A stretch of DNA of 64,000 nt from Qiania dongpingensis (GTDB lineage Bacteria > Bacillota > Clostridia > Lachnospirales > Lachnospiraceae), in NCBI RefSeq assembly GCF_014337195.1, contig NZ_CP060634.1, positions 1,426,001-1,490,000 on the forward strand, written 5' to 3'. The stretch's first letter is position 1; every line of letters begins with the position of its first letter. The notes under the pieces were generated by a model that worked only from the letters and a program-made list of their open reading frames with translations, was not told where the DNA came from and made no database searches. Shown here piece after piece: positions 40,317 through 49,038 of the stretch. A program made the position numbers and the translations under genes.

Positions 40317-41738
40317 TTACTGATTCTGCCCTGGTATCTGAATACCCGGCTGCTGTGTATTCGACTGCTGGCTGTTCTGATTCTGATAATCTTTCTTATA
40401 TCCTAAGGTAACAGAAATTTTCTGTTCCTGATATTCTCCATCCACCAGCCTCTGAACGGTCAGTTCAACAGTGGTTCCTCCAGCATAATAGGTGAGCTGC
40501 TCCTTCAGTTCATCCATCGTAGTAACATTGGTTCCTTCAATAGCAGTTATGATATCCTTTTCCTTCAGGCCTGAGACGTAGGCCGGACCATTTTCCACGA
40601 GGCCATATACGTATATACCCTGCGGCATATTATAGACTTTAGCATTGGAAGCGTCCATCGCTACTCCCTCGATGCCCAGATAGGAAGCCTCGTCCTCTCC
40701 CACCGCTGTTCTTGTTTCCTTAGACATCAGGTCGTTTATGATATCCTCTGCCTCAGAAATCGGGATAGCAAATCCCATTCCTTCCACATCTTCACTGGAA
40801 TATTTCGCGGAATTGATGCCGATCACTTCACCATTCATATTCAGAAGCGCGCCTCCGCTGTTGCCGGGGTTGATCGCCGCGTCTGTCTGGAGAAGGGTCA
40901 GAGTCTTGTTGTCGATTGTCACATCACGGCTCAGGGCGCTGACATGTCCGTAGGTCAGTGACTGTCCATATCCAAGGGCATTCCCGATGGCGATCACTTC
41001 ATCGCCGACTCTGAGACTGTTGGAATCTCCCATCTTTGCGATCTTTATCGCATTCAGAGTGTCACTGCTCAGAGACTCAAGAGGAATTGAGATCACAGCC
41101 AGATCATTGCTTTCTGCTGTGCCCTTGATATTGGCATCCACCACGCTGTCATCAATAAAAGTAACTTTAAGGGAGCTGGCTCCATCGATCACATGATAAT
41201 TCGTCAGCACGAGCAGCTCTTTATCATTCTGTCCGATTATGATACCGGATCCGCTGCCGGTCACTTCCTGGCTGCCTCCCCCAAAGAAATAATTCCAGTT
41301 ATTGTTCTGATAAATCTGCGTATTGGTAATGGCAACAATGGAAGGCATGGCACTTTCCGCCACATCCGCCACCGAACCGGAAGAACTTTCTCCCCCGTTG
41401 TTGGCGCTGGTAGGAGTCGTCTCCGCTGTCGCCACCTTAGGCGTGTTAGTCTGATTTGCCGCGTCAATGGCTTTCTGCATTTTAGCTTCATATCCGCTCG
41501 CTTTCATCACACCGATGAAGGTTCCCGCACCTGCTCCGCCGAGCATGATGCCGCAGAGAAGAAATACCCCCAGCTTCTTCCAGACGTTTCCGCCTTTTTT
41601 CTTTTTCTTTTTTTCCGGTTTTTTTATGGTCTCCGGTTCAATTGGCTCTGTGGGAATATATGTGTAAACAGAAGACTGCTGATTCTCGTCTGAGCCATCT
41701 CCATACTGAAAACCACCGTTTTCATAATATTCACTCAT
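40317..41738 (-). CDS. HtrA/DegP-like membrane-anchored serine protease with PDZ domain
   Basis: Envelope quality-control protease of 473 residues. The cytoplasmic N-terminus (1-50) ends in a lysine cluster; one transmembrane helix follows at about 56-78, then a Ser/Asn/Thr-rich linker. The trypsin-like domain has His182 (TNYHVI), Asp212 (SNDLAVI) and Ser294 (NPGNSGGALLN). A single PDZ domain covers about 350-450 (ENGPAYVSGLKEKDIITAIE). The C-terminal tail is rich in Gln, Asn and Pro. The gene ends at a double-stem terminator. Such proteases degrade misfolded exported proteins under stress; this copy sits between a methyltransferase and an LCP protein. Confidence 0.93.
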   Translation of the reverse strand: MSEYYENGGFQYGDGSDENQQSSVYTYIPTEPIEPETIKKPEKKKKKKGGNVWKKLGVFLLCGIMLGGAGAGTFIGVMKASGYEAKMQKAIDAANQTNTPKVATAETTPTSANNGGESSSGSVADVAESAMPSIVAITNTQIYQNNNWNYFFGGGSQEVTGSGSGIIIGQNDKELLVLTNYHVIDGASSLKVTFIDDSVVDANIKGTAESNDLAVISIPLESLSSDTLNAIKIAKMGDSNSLRVGDEVIAIGNALGYGQSLTYGHVSALSRDVTIDNKTLTLLQTDAAINPGNSGGALLNMNGEVIGINSAKYSSEDVEGMGFAIPISEAEDIINDLMSKETRTAVGEDEASYLGIEGVAMDASNAKVYNMPQGIYVYGLVENGPAYVSGLKEKDIITAIEGTNVTTMDELKEQLTYYAGGTTVELTVQRLVDGEYQEQKISVTLGYKKDYQNQNSQQSNTQQPGIQIPGQNQ

Positions 41739-41865
41739 ACTATCATTTCCTTTCTTCTTAATTATTTTATCTTGATCCTGTCTTGATTTCTTTTATGACC
41801 ATAGAATAACAGTTAATTGTGATAAAACTGTGTCATCCCCGTGAAAAAACTTTGTATTTCACACA

Positions 41866-41900
41866 GTATAAAAGCGGCCGCATTCCTGCGCCCGCTTTAA
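41866..41900 (-). terminator. Intrinsic terminator after the LCP gene
   Basis: On the minus strand AAAGCGGGCGCA pairs with TGCGGCCGCTTT (one mismatch), followed by TTATACTG, about 23 bases beyond the stop codon. Confidence 0.75.
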
Positions 41901-41922
41901 CATACGCCTATATCATTTTTAA

Positions 41923-43470
41923 TCAATCATTTCTGTCACTCAGGCCATATCCCGTCTGGGATTCAATCTTATTGCTGATCTGCTTTACAGTCTCAGAAGG
42001 CGTATAACCGGTATCTCCAAACAAGTCGTTATGAAGCTGCGTCACATCCTCTGCCAGCCCCAGCGGAACTTTGACCGACGCGCTTCCCACCAAAGCGTCG
42101 ACCTGGTGATAAGGGAACGCGATATTCTGGGTGATCTGGTAGTCATTGGCACTGCCTGCCAGAGAAATCACCTGGGCCAATGTAAGGTTTGTACTCACCT
42201 CAGGGAATACCGTCTCGCAAATTTTCAATAAAGTAGTAGGCCCGGCTTTCTTAGCCTGCTCCAGCATCAGTCCGACCACCTGGCGCTGGCGGTCTGCTCG
42301 TCCGTCATCACCGCCATTATTGTGCCGGATTCGGCAAAACGCCACAGCCTGGATGCCATCCAGATGCTGATATCCGGACTCCGTCAAATGATGGGAACCT
42401 CTCCCGGTGGACTCCACCGTCTCTGTAATATAACCGTTGATTTCTCCCATCATACTCTCCGGCACATCAATATCAATACCTCCCAGATGATCGATAGCCA
42501 AAGAGACCGCGTACCAGTTCACCGTCACATAATCGGTGATCTGTAGATCCAGGTTTTTATTCAGCGCTTTGAGTGCATTCTCCGCGCCGCCTGTATGATA
42601 GGCGTTATTTGCCTTGGCATATTTATCCTCATTGCCTGTTGTGGCATCCGGAACATTCCAATACGTGTCACGGAGAACCGATGCCAGCTTTACCTCTTTC
42701 GTGGCATTGTTCACGTTGATTATCATGATGACGTCGCTCCGCCCCGTCTCCAGAGTTCTGGTATCTACGCCAAACACAGCAATCGTGGAAAAGCCTTCCA
42801 TACTCTCTATTACATTCTGCGACAGATCATTGACGTGGACATCTTTTTTCCCAAAAGACGCCTTCTGGATCAAATCCCATTTGGACAATACAAACAGACA
42901 CGCCAATACTAAACAGAGCAAAACGCCCTCTACCGCAAACAAGACCTTCCTGGTACGTTTCCTTTTCTTGGCCTTGGCTGAAAGCTGTTTTTTCCCTCTC
43001 CTTTCAACCGGCTCCTCCACCGGTCTCTGGCGCTTTCGGGCTGACATATCAGAATAATAACCGTCTCCCCCACTCCTATTAGATGACGAATAACTTCTGT
43101 CATAAGGATCAACTCCTATGGGCCTGGCGGTCCTGGACGGCTGTCTCACACCGGAGACGGATGCGTTCCTCCCCGCGCTGCTTCCCTGAGGAGCGCGCCT
43201 GGCAGACGAGTTCGCTGTCCCAGACGGACGGCGGCCTCCATAAGACTCCGCACTGCTGTAACTCTGTCCAGTCCTTTTGGGGCTGGTTCCATAGGACTGG
43301 GAACATCTCCTGGCATAGCTGTCCTGCCCTCCCGCGGAACGGCTCCCCGCCTGCTGTGAAGAATTTCTTCTTCTCTGGGAGGTCATCTCCGCATCGGGAC
43401 GGGTCCTTTTCCTTTGCTCCAGCTCCCGTCTGCGTTTTTCATATTCATAATCTTCGTCTCTGTACTTCAT
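41923..43470 (-). CDS. LCP family (LytR-CpsA-Psr) cell-wall polymer ligase
   Basis: Membrane-bound phosphotransferase expected to attach wall teichoic acid-like or capsular polymers to peptidoglycan. The first 160 residues are a very basic, Ser/Arg/Tyr-rich cytoplasmic tail; one helix follows at about 177-197. The LCP catalytic domain (about 235-480) has FGVDTRTLETGRSDVIMIIN, ASVLRDTYWNVPD, the DHLGGIDIDVPESM segment and CRIRHNNGGDDGRADRQRQV, where Asp and Arg residues hold the polyprenyl pyrophosphate. AAAGG lies right before the ATG. It lies next to the polyprenyl-phosphate sugar transferase that starts the polysaccharide, fitting a role at the other end of the same pathway. The long basic tail is larger than usual. 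Confidence 0.92.
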   Translation of the reverse strand: MKYRDEDYEYEKRRRELEQRKRTRPDAEMTSQRRRNSSQQAGSRSAGGQDSYARRCSQSYGTSPKRTGQSYSSAESYGGRRPSGTANSSARRAPQGSSAGRNASVSGVRQPSRTARPIGVDPYDRSYSSSNRSGGDGYYSDMSARKRQRPVEEPVERRGKKQLSAKAKKRKRTRKVLFAVEGVLLCLVLACLFVLSKWDLIQKASFGKKDVHVNDLSQNVIESMEGFSTIAVFGVDTRTLETGRSDVIMIINVNNATKEVKLASVLRDTYWNVPDATTGNEDKYAKANNAYHTGGAENALKALNKNLDLQITDYVTVNWYAVSLAIDHLGGIDIDVPESMMGEINGYITETVESTGRGSHHLTESGYQHLDGIQAVAFCRIRHNNGGDDGRADRQRQVVGLMLEQAKKAGPTTLLKICETVFPEVSTNLTLAQVISLAGSANDYQITQNIAFPYHQVDALVGSASVKVPLGLAEDVTQLHNDLFGDTGYTPSETVKQISNKIESQTGYGLSDRND

Positions 43471-43502
43471 CCTTTATTTCCTTTCCGCACGTGTAACCAC
43501 CC

Positions 43503-44903
43503 TTAATATGCGTTCTTGTTGACGAACCCTCTAAAAAACGTCAGAAAAATAATCTTAAAATCCAGTCCTAGGCTCCAGTTCTCTATATAATATAAATCAT
43601 ATTCAATCCGCTTAGTAATCGATGTGTCGCCACGGTACCCATTTACCTGCGCCCAGCCGGTCAAGCCCGGCCGCACCTGATGCTTGACCATATATCTGGG
43701 AATCTCTTCACGGAACTTTTCCACAAAGTGAGGGCGCTCCGGCCTCGGTCCCACAAGGCTCATATCACCTTTGACGATATTCCAAAGCTGCGGCAGCTCA
43801 TCAATACTCGTTTTCCTGATGAATCTTCCTATGGAGGTAACGCGGGGATCGCCTTTCGTCGTCCAGGCCGTCTTCTCATCCGTAGGCTTTTGTACCTCCA
43901 TGGAACGGAATTTATACATTTTAAAAGACCGATTATGAAGGCCAACCCGCTCTTGGCTGAAGATGACCGGTCCGGGGGACGTCAGCTTTACAGCTATCGC
44001 TACCACCAGCATGACCGGCGAAAATAAGATCAAAGCGAAAGTCCCTCCCAGAATGTCCATGGTCCGCTTAAGCGCCGCATTGAAAGAATCTGTAAGCGGA
44101 ACATTGCGGATATTGATCACAGGAAGTCCCAGCAAATCTTCTGTATACGGCTTAGTCGGTATAACCTTATTGTAATCCGGAATGAATTTCGTATGCACGC
44201 CCGATTTCTCACAGGCATTCACGATCCGCTCCAGTTTATCGTATTCATTGATACTGAGCGTAATCGCTATTTCGTCTAAACGGTTCATCGGAAGAATCTC
44301 ATCCAGATTCGCGATATGCCCCAGCACGCGGACCCCTTTGTATTCCGTCCCGCGTTCTGCATGATCGTCCAGAATACCGCGGATGATATAGCCCCAGTCG
44401 GGGTTTGCAAGAACTCTGTCAATATAGCCCTGTGCCGCCCGGCTGTAACCGATCAGCAATACATGTTTTTGATTATATCCTTTTCTTCGGAACGAACGTA
44501 AAATACTTCTCAGTGTCAGACGGAAAACTGCCTCAAAAACAAAATTAAACCCGATAAATAAGAAAACCATCGGCCGCGAAAAATGCTGAAGCCGTTCCTT
44601 TGCCAAATACAGGACCAAAGTGATCGTCAAAAGCCCCACCAGATTCGCTTTTAATACATTGAAAAGCTCAAGGCGTCTGCCCATAACCCTCATCGGTTCA
44701 TATAAATGAAAGAACCAATATAACCCCAGACCTCCAGGCACGATAAAGAACAAAGCGCTGAAATAAACCCCCTTGGGGATTCCCGGATACTTTCCCATAT
44801 ATCCGAATATCAGCCAATACGCTATGAGATAGGAAATAACTATGATAACAGCATCGATCACCACATGGATGCGGTTCAGATGCTTCTGATTGTCTTTAAT
44901 CAA
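43503..44903 (-). CDS. Undecaprenyl-phosphate sugar-1-phosphate transferase (WbaP/EpsE-like)
   Basis: Initiates polysaccharide synthesis by moving a hexose-1-phosphate from a UDP-sugar (probably UDP-glucose or galactose) to undecaprenyl phosphate. The 466-residue protein has four to five N-terminal helices, a soluble middle domain with [20 protein letters not shown] (nucleotide-binding-like), one more helix near 285, and the C-terminal transferase with [39 protein letters not shown] and [13 protein letters not shown]. The start is TTG at 44903 with AGGTGA upstream. It precedes the LCP gene by 32 bases. The sugar specificity cannot be stated from sequence. Confidence 0.92.
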   Translation of the reverse strand: MIKDNQKHLNRIHVVIDAVIIVISYLIAYWLIFGYMGKYPGIPKGVYFSALFFIVPGGLGLYWFFHLYEPMRVMGRRLELFNVLKANLVGLLTITLVLYLAKERLQHFSRPMVFLFIGFNFVFEAVFRLTLRSILRSFRRKGYNQKHVLLIGYSRAAQGYIDRVLANPDWGYIIRGILDDHAERGTEYKGVRVLGHIANLDEILPMNRLDEIAITLSINEYDKLERIVNACEKSGVHTKFIPDYNKVIPTKPYTEDLLGLPVINIRNVPLTDSFNAALKRTMDILGGTFALILFSPVMLVVAIAVKLTSPGPVIFSQERVGLHNRSFKMYKFRSMEVQKPTDEKTAWTTKGDPRVTSIGRFIRKTSIDELPQLWNIVKGDMSLVGPRPERPHFVEKFREEIPRYMVKHQVRPGLTGWAQVNGYRGDTSITKRIEYDLYYIENWSLGLDFKIIFLTFFRGFVNKNAY

Positions 44904-44994
44904 GGCGCTTCACCTATATGACCTTCCCCGATAATACAGTGTCACCCGCCAAAATCTCCCATAAAACAAAGAAAAAGACATTGGTATTTATCGT

Positions 44995-45021
44995 TTTATA
45001 TCATACATTATCTGTCGTCAA
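44995..45021 (-). promoter_or_regulatory. Possible promoter of the initiating transferase gene
   Basis: On the minus strand TTGACG at 45021-45016 and TATAAA at 45000-44995, with a short 15-base spacer. A shift of the -10 to TAAAAC gives 17. Weak call. Confidence 0.35.
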
Positions 45022-45030
45022 AGGGCAACA

Positions 45031-45054
45031 GAAAAATTAAGAACTATTCTTAAT
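45031..45054 (-). terminator. Intrinsic terminator after the GT2 gene
   Basis: On the minus strand ATTAAGAA pairs with TTCTTAAT across a three-base loop, followed by a T-run, about 28 bases after the stop at 45082. Confidence 0.7.
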
Positions 45055-45081
45055 GTTTTCTTAACCGGCGGCATGTACCGG

Positions 45082-46074
45082 TCATTTCTCAGCAGGTTTT
45101 ATAAGCTTCCTATGGAGAAACTCATAGGCATATATAAAGGTCCCCGCGGCCAGCCTTGCCTGAATGCAAAAATAATTCCATAAATGCCTGAAAGAAAACG
45201 GCACTTTTCTGCATTCCTTTCTGGTTGACCAGCCTTCAAGGAGGCCCTCTTTATAGTCTTCTCCAAATCCTCTTTTTTTAAAGAACCGCATTTTTATCAG
45301 ACAGCCGATAAGAAGTGTCGGAAAATTAAGCGCGAACTGAAGGACCGGCATATTTTTATAATTCAGATATACATTGTTGCGTGCTGCCAGCCTGACCTTG
45401 AATTTATTATATTTGGAACCGCTGGTCCCGCTCCCCACATGCTCCACTTCAGCATCCGGGCAGTACAGATTCTGCCAGCCATGTATCCTCGCTCTATATC
45501 CCACATCCAAATCTTCCAAATACGCAAAATGTTTTTCATCAAAATAACCGATTTTTTCAAACACACTGCGCCGATAAATCGCTGCTCCCGCGCAGGCGGA
45601 AAACACCCTCGCCGGTTTCCGGTACCGCTTTGTGGAATGTGCCACTCCGCGCTGAAAGGCCCAGCCCAAAATGGTGTATTGATCCCCGGCATCATCTAAA
45701 AGTTCTGGGTGATGCATCTGGATCATTCTTGCACTGGCCGAAAAAGCTTCCGGATGCTCGTCCATCATCCGGACTAAAGCCGCCACATATCCAGGCCTGA
45801 CCTTTGTATCATTATTCAGCAAAATCACATACGGAGTCTCCGCCGCCCGTATCCCTTCGTTCACCGCCCGGCTGAACCCATAGTTCTTATCCAAAGCAAT
45901 CACCTCAAGCTCCGGATAGTGTTCCCTGATATACTCCAGGCTTCCGTCAGCGGACCCATTATCTACCAGCAGCACCTTAAAGTCCAGACCAGCCTGTCCC
46001 TCCAATGCCGCCATACAGCCTTCCATAAACTTTTTTCCATTGTAATTGGGGATGATAATCGTCACTTTTTCCAT
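45082..46074 (-). CDS. Glycosyltransferase family 2 (rhamnosyl/N-acetylglucosaminyl-type)
   Basis: A GT-A fold glycosyltransferase of about 330 residues. It opens MEKVTIIIPNYNGKKFMEGC; the nucleotide-sugar site is VLLVDNGSADGSLEY and YVILLNNDTKVRPGY, the acceptor-side segment is IGYFDEKHFAYLEDLDVGYR, and HVGSGTSGSKYNKFKVRLAA resembles WbbL/RfbF-type rhamnosyltransferases. A hydrophobic patch near 250-275 may contact the membrane. The start at 46074 is uncertain: GGAG lies twelve bases upstream, and two further in-frame ATGs lie within 18 bases. The strong promoter 65 bases upstream and a terminator downstream suggest a separate transcript. Confidence 0.88.
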   Translation of the reverse strand: MEKVTIIIPNYNGKKFMEGCMAALEGQAGLDFKVLLVDNGSADGSLEYIREHYPELEVIALDKNYGFSRAVNEGIRAAETPYVILLNNDTKVRPGYVAALVRMMDEHPEAFSASARMIQMHHPELLDDAGDQYTILGWAFQRGVAHSTKRYRKPARVFSACAGAAIYRRSVFEKIGYFDEKHFAYLEDLDVGYRARIHGWQNLYCPDAEVEHVGSGTSGSKYNKFKVRLAARNNVYLNYKNMPVLQFALNFPTLLIGCLIKMRFFKKRGFGEDYKEGLLEGWSTRKECRKVPFSFRHLWNYFCIQARLAAGTFIYAYEFLHRKLIKPAEK

Positions 46075-46141
46075 ATAAAACCGCATCTCCATTTCAGTAT
46101 CAAACGCTTATAGAAAGGACCGTCAATTACGCAGCTCATCT

Positions 46142-46170
46142 ATTATAGCGGAAAAGAGGGAAAAATGCAA
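46142..46170 (-). promoter_or_regulatory. Promoter of the GT2 gene
   Basis: On the minus strand TTGCAT at 46170-46165, exactly 17 bases, TATAAT at 46147-46142. About 60 bases of leader follow. Confidence 0.72.
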
Positions 46171-46229
46171 GTTCTGCAAATTCTGCCGGCTTTCCCCTCT
46201 CTTTGTTACAATTTGTCGACCATTTAATC

Positions 46230-46258
46230 TATACATTCTCAGCTTTTTCCATTATACT
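46230..46258 (+). promoter_or_regulatory. Possible promoter of the small regulator pair
   Basis: TATACA at 46230-46235, 17 bases, TATACT at 46253-46258. The -10 is good and the -35 is poor. It lies about 50 bases before the start of the coiled-coil protein. Confidence 0.4.
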
Positions 46259-46310
46259 GGGAGTGGACCTTTGCATCCAGAATGATAATAAAAACGGGGG
46301 TAGTAATATA

Positions 46311-46457
46311 ATGAAAAAGGTTCCCAGGACTGACAAGTCACTGCGGTTAAGAGTATCTACACTGGAAGCAGAAAACGAACAGCTCTATCAGATTATTGAA
46401 CAGTTGAACACTACGTTGCAAAAGCTTATCACTGTTTACATAAAGCCGAAGCAATAA
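46311..46457 (+). CDS. Small coiled-coil protein of unknown function
   Basis: A 48-residue protein (MKKVPRTDKSLRLRVSTLEA and on) with a basic start, then a leucine-heptad coiled coil running LEAENEQLYQIIEQLNTTLQ, ending IKPKQ. The start at 46311 is chosen because GGGGG lies ten bases upstream; the frame is open further to an ATG at 46203, but that leader crosses the promoter. It precedes the XRE regulator by 16 bases and is probably cotranscribed with it. I recognise no family. It may multimerise, or partner with the regulator. Confidence 0.6.
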   Translation: MKKVPRTDKSLRLRVSTLEAENEQLYQIIEQLNTTLQKLITVYIKPKQ

Positions 46458-46473
46458 TCAGGGAGGATGTTTC

Positions 46474-46869
46474 ATGAAGCCGTACAATACAAAAGAAGAC
46501 GCGGAGGCGATTGGCCGGAGAATCCGCGCGGTCCGAAAGTCAGAGGGACTGACACAAGAAAAGCTCAGTGAGATACTGAGCGTTGGGGTGGGACATATGG
46601 GAAAAGCAGAGCGCGGAAAGGAAACACTTTCCACAAGCGTCCTGATAAAATTTTGTTTAGAATTCCATGTTTCCCTGGATGAGCTCATATTGGGCACCCG
46701 GCTCAAATCAGAAGCTCCGGAACAAATTCCGCCTATATACAGAAGCGGAATTCCGGAGCTGCTGGAAGGGTGCGATGAGATGGAGAAAGGCTATGTGAAA
46801 CTTCTCATCCTAAATACGCTTAAACATATTAGAAAGTGCAAATCACTATACTCAATCAGTCCAAAATAG
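46474..46869 (+). CDS. XRE-family helix-turn-helix transcriptional regulator
   Basis: A 131-residue DNA-binding protein. The N-terminal HTH (about 12-70) reads IGRRIRAVRKSEGLTQEKLS, then EILSVGVGHMGKAERGKETL and LIKFCLEFHVSLDELILG, the usual XRE arrangement. The C-terminal part (about 75-131) is helical with no ligand motif. GGAGG lies before the ATG. It sits at the junction between the two polysaccharide blocks on the opposite strand; such small XRE proteins often govern capsule or phase-variable loci, but no operator can be shown here. Confidence 0.85.
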   Translation: MKPYNTKEDAEAIGRRIRAVRKSEGLTQEKLSEILSVGVGHMGKAERGKETLSTSVLIKFCLEFHVSLDELILGTRLKSEAPEQIPPIYRSGIPELLEGCDEMEKGYVKLLILNTLKHIRKCKSLYSISPK

Positions 46870-46916
46870 AACGCCCCCAAAACTATTCCTGAACAAGTAC
46901 CTAAATATTTCAGACC

Positions 46917-49037
46917 TTACTCGCGACTTTCTAATTCTATATCTCCAAGTTGAAAATATTCGCCGTTCTCCGTTTTTCCAACTAAATATAATTCTTGGTT
47001 ATCCAAAGAGCCATCCTCAACATCGAGAAATATACCCTCGAATCGTTCCTCAGACCAATTCAGTCTATATGATAGTATACCATCTTCTGATTGCACATTA
47101 CAATAAAGCGCTTTTATATCCATATCCTCTTTTACATCTAATGAGCCCTTAATATGAAAACCATTCTCACCCCCGTAAACAAGATATTCATCTTTTACTA
47201 TTTCGACTTTGCTTTTTACATTCTCTTTTATATTCTCTTTTAGAATTGGCTGCGAATATTGTACAATAAGGCCTTCATCTTTAAAGTTTTTCACCTTGCT
47301 GCAGGTAATGTTCTCTCCATAATGGTGTCTTATGAAATCAAAGACATTTCTATCATAATCACTGTAAGTATCATCCCTCTCAAAAAGTGCTTTTACCGGA
47401 TTGCCGATTCCATACGCTTTTAATCTATTTATATTTGTCGGAGTTGTAGCATCCCAGTTAGTCAATGCAAAATAATTCGGACAATAATCCGCAGGCAGCG
47501 GCTCCCATAAGCCAAATGTTCCTGGCTGAGGCGGATGATGAATCAAGGGGAAAAACAGAAGATAAATTTCGTCTCGAGAAGCATCAATAAATTCCGCTCT
47601 TGCTCTCGTTATCTCATCCCTGTCAACATCATATGTGGGCAAACTCAATGATTTTAAATCGCTAAAAACATTTATTGAACCCAGGAAAATAATACAGCAC
47701 AGTAATCCTAAGAATAAATCCGAAACTGTGAATTTGAGAAATGACCGATATCTCGTTTTTTTACGATCCCTTGGATTATATATGAGTTGTATTTCATATT
47801 CACGCTCTATATCATTTGCTCTCATATTTCCAAATAATACTATGATTGCTCCCATCATGCATAACAAAGTAGGCTCCCAAACTCTCAGCATCATTCTTCC
47901 CAAATAAGAGAATACAATTAAAAATCCAAATGCACAGAACAGATTTATACCTATGGGCAAAAACGCTTTCTTATTAAAACCATAATACAAAATGAACGCC
48001 AAAAAGAAGACACATATCAAGACCTTACCTTCCTTAAGCATAGAGGCCACTCGCGTTTTCATCCCCTGAATTTTTTCTGAAAGAGGTATGTTTTCATCTT
48101 TCAACTTTCCAATATTTTGCAGCGTTTCTAAACTATAAACATCACTGTCCCCTATAAATGCCGTCATAAATAATAAATTCAAATCATTTTTATCGTTTAA
48201 TCCACATTGTTTGTACTGTTCTTCCGCCTCTTCCCAAGCTGGATACAAGTCTACATAATCCAAAATTTCTGACCGCGCTTTATTATACTCATTATATTCC
48301 TTCCATTCAGCATGGGTATTCCAAAACAAAACGTTTAATAATGCCAGAACAAAAATTGAAATGACCGGAACCGCTAACCATCCTAAAGTTTTAACTAGTT
48401 TTTTATTTATGAGACTTTTAAAGCAATAATCCTTTTCATAAAATTCAATCCAAACAATGCATATCCCAAGAAATGGAAATACCAGCAATGCCGCCTGAAA
48501 TCTAGTCATAGAACCTAAGCAAATTAAAATAAGCCCTAAAATAAAACTGCCCACTTTATTAATTTTCAATGATACTCTGTTCTCCAGCAAGAAATCCAAA
48601 ATCAGCATTCCGCCCGCCATTGCAAAGGCTGCCGCAGTTCTTGTAAAATTCACATTTTTGACTATACCAATCCACGTTGCGGCAATAATTATTATACTTA
48701 TTCCCCACCGCTGTATTCCTTTGAACTTTTTAATAATAATATATAGGCATACCCAGAGTAATACCCATGCGCTGAAAACATGAAATATACTCCACCATGC
48801 CAATTGGGGTATAGTAGAATATAATGTGCTGATAGCCAAAGATAAATATGGCGAGATAAAAGACGCAATGGATCCAAATCCCCTTGATAATTGCCATGCA
48901 ATAAAAGCATCATCCCCCGTATCCTGAGAAGGCCCCATTAAGATCATGACAAAAACAAAAAGTGTTGCAAGTCCAAGAGGTATTACAGTTTTCTTCAATT
49001 TATCACTTTTCAGCGTTTCAATTTCTCGTTTCTGCAT
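46917..49037 (-). CDS. Large multi-pass membrane protein, GT-C-like, copy 2
   Basis: A 706-residue protein with about eleven hydrophobic helices in residues 15-450 and a soluble C-terminal region (about 450-706) predicted outside the cell. It is a paralogue of the gene directly upstream: both have early GDDAF/SNDW-type loops, TRTAAAF/VRTAAAF in a membrane segment, a conserved stretch ending DYCPNYFALTN/DYCINLFLLGG, the ENITCSK/DDITCSG motif, and C-terminal YCNVQSEDGILSY/FCNVESDEKIYTY. The overall plan suggests a GT-C glycosyltransferase or a polymer-related protein; no catalytic Asp can be named. The ATG at 49037 has GGAGAG upstream; an ATG at 49049 overlapping the previous stop is the alternative. 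AT-rich. Confidence 0.75.
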   Translation of the reverse strand: MQKREIETLKSDKLKKTVIPLGLATLFVFVMILMGPSQDTGDDAFIAWQLSRGFGSIASFISPYLSLAISTLYSTIPQLAWWSIFHVFSAWVLLWVCLYIIIKKFKGIQRWGISIIIIAATWIGIVKNVNFTRTAAAFAMAGGMLILDFLLENRVSLKINKVGSFILGLILICLGSMTRFQAALLVFPFLGICIVWIEFYEKDYCFKSLINKKLVKTLGWLAVPVISIFVLALLNVLFWNTHAEWKEYNEYNKARSEILDYVDLYPAWEEAEEQYKQCGLNDKNDLNLLFMTAFIGDSDVYSLETLQNIGKLKDENIPLSEKIQGMKTRVASMLKEGKVLICVFFLAFILYYGFNKKAFLPIGINLFCAFGFLIVFSYLGRMMLRVWEPTLLCMMGAIIVLFGNMRANDIEREYEIQLIYNPRDRKKTRYRSFLKFTVSDLFLGLLCCIIFLGSINVFSDLKSLSLPTYDVDRDEITRARAEFIDASRDEIYLLFFPLIHHPPQPGTFGLWEPLPADYCPNYFALTNWDATTPTNINRLKAYGIGNPVKALFERDDTYSDYDRNVFDFIRHHYGENITCSKVKNFKDEGLIVQYSQPILKENIKENVKSKVEIVKDEYLVYGGENGFHIKGSLDVKEDMDIKALYCNVQSEDGILSYRLNWSEERFEGIFLDVEDGSLDNQELYLVGKTENGEYFQLGDIELESRE

Positions 49038-49038
49038 T

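Noticed and set aside
46203..46310. Longer N-terminus for the coiled-coil protein
   Set aside because: The extension crosses the probable promoter and has no ribosome site; GGGGG precedes the ATG at 46311.
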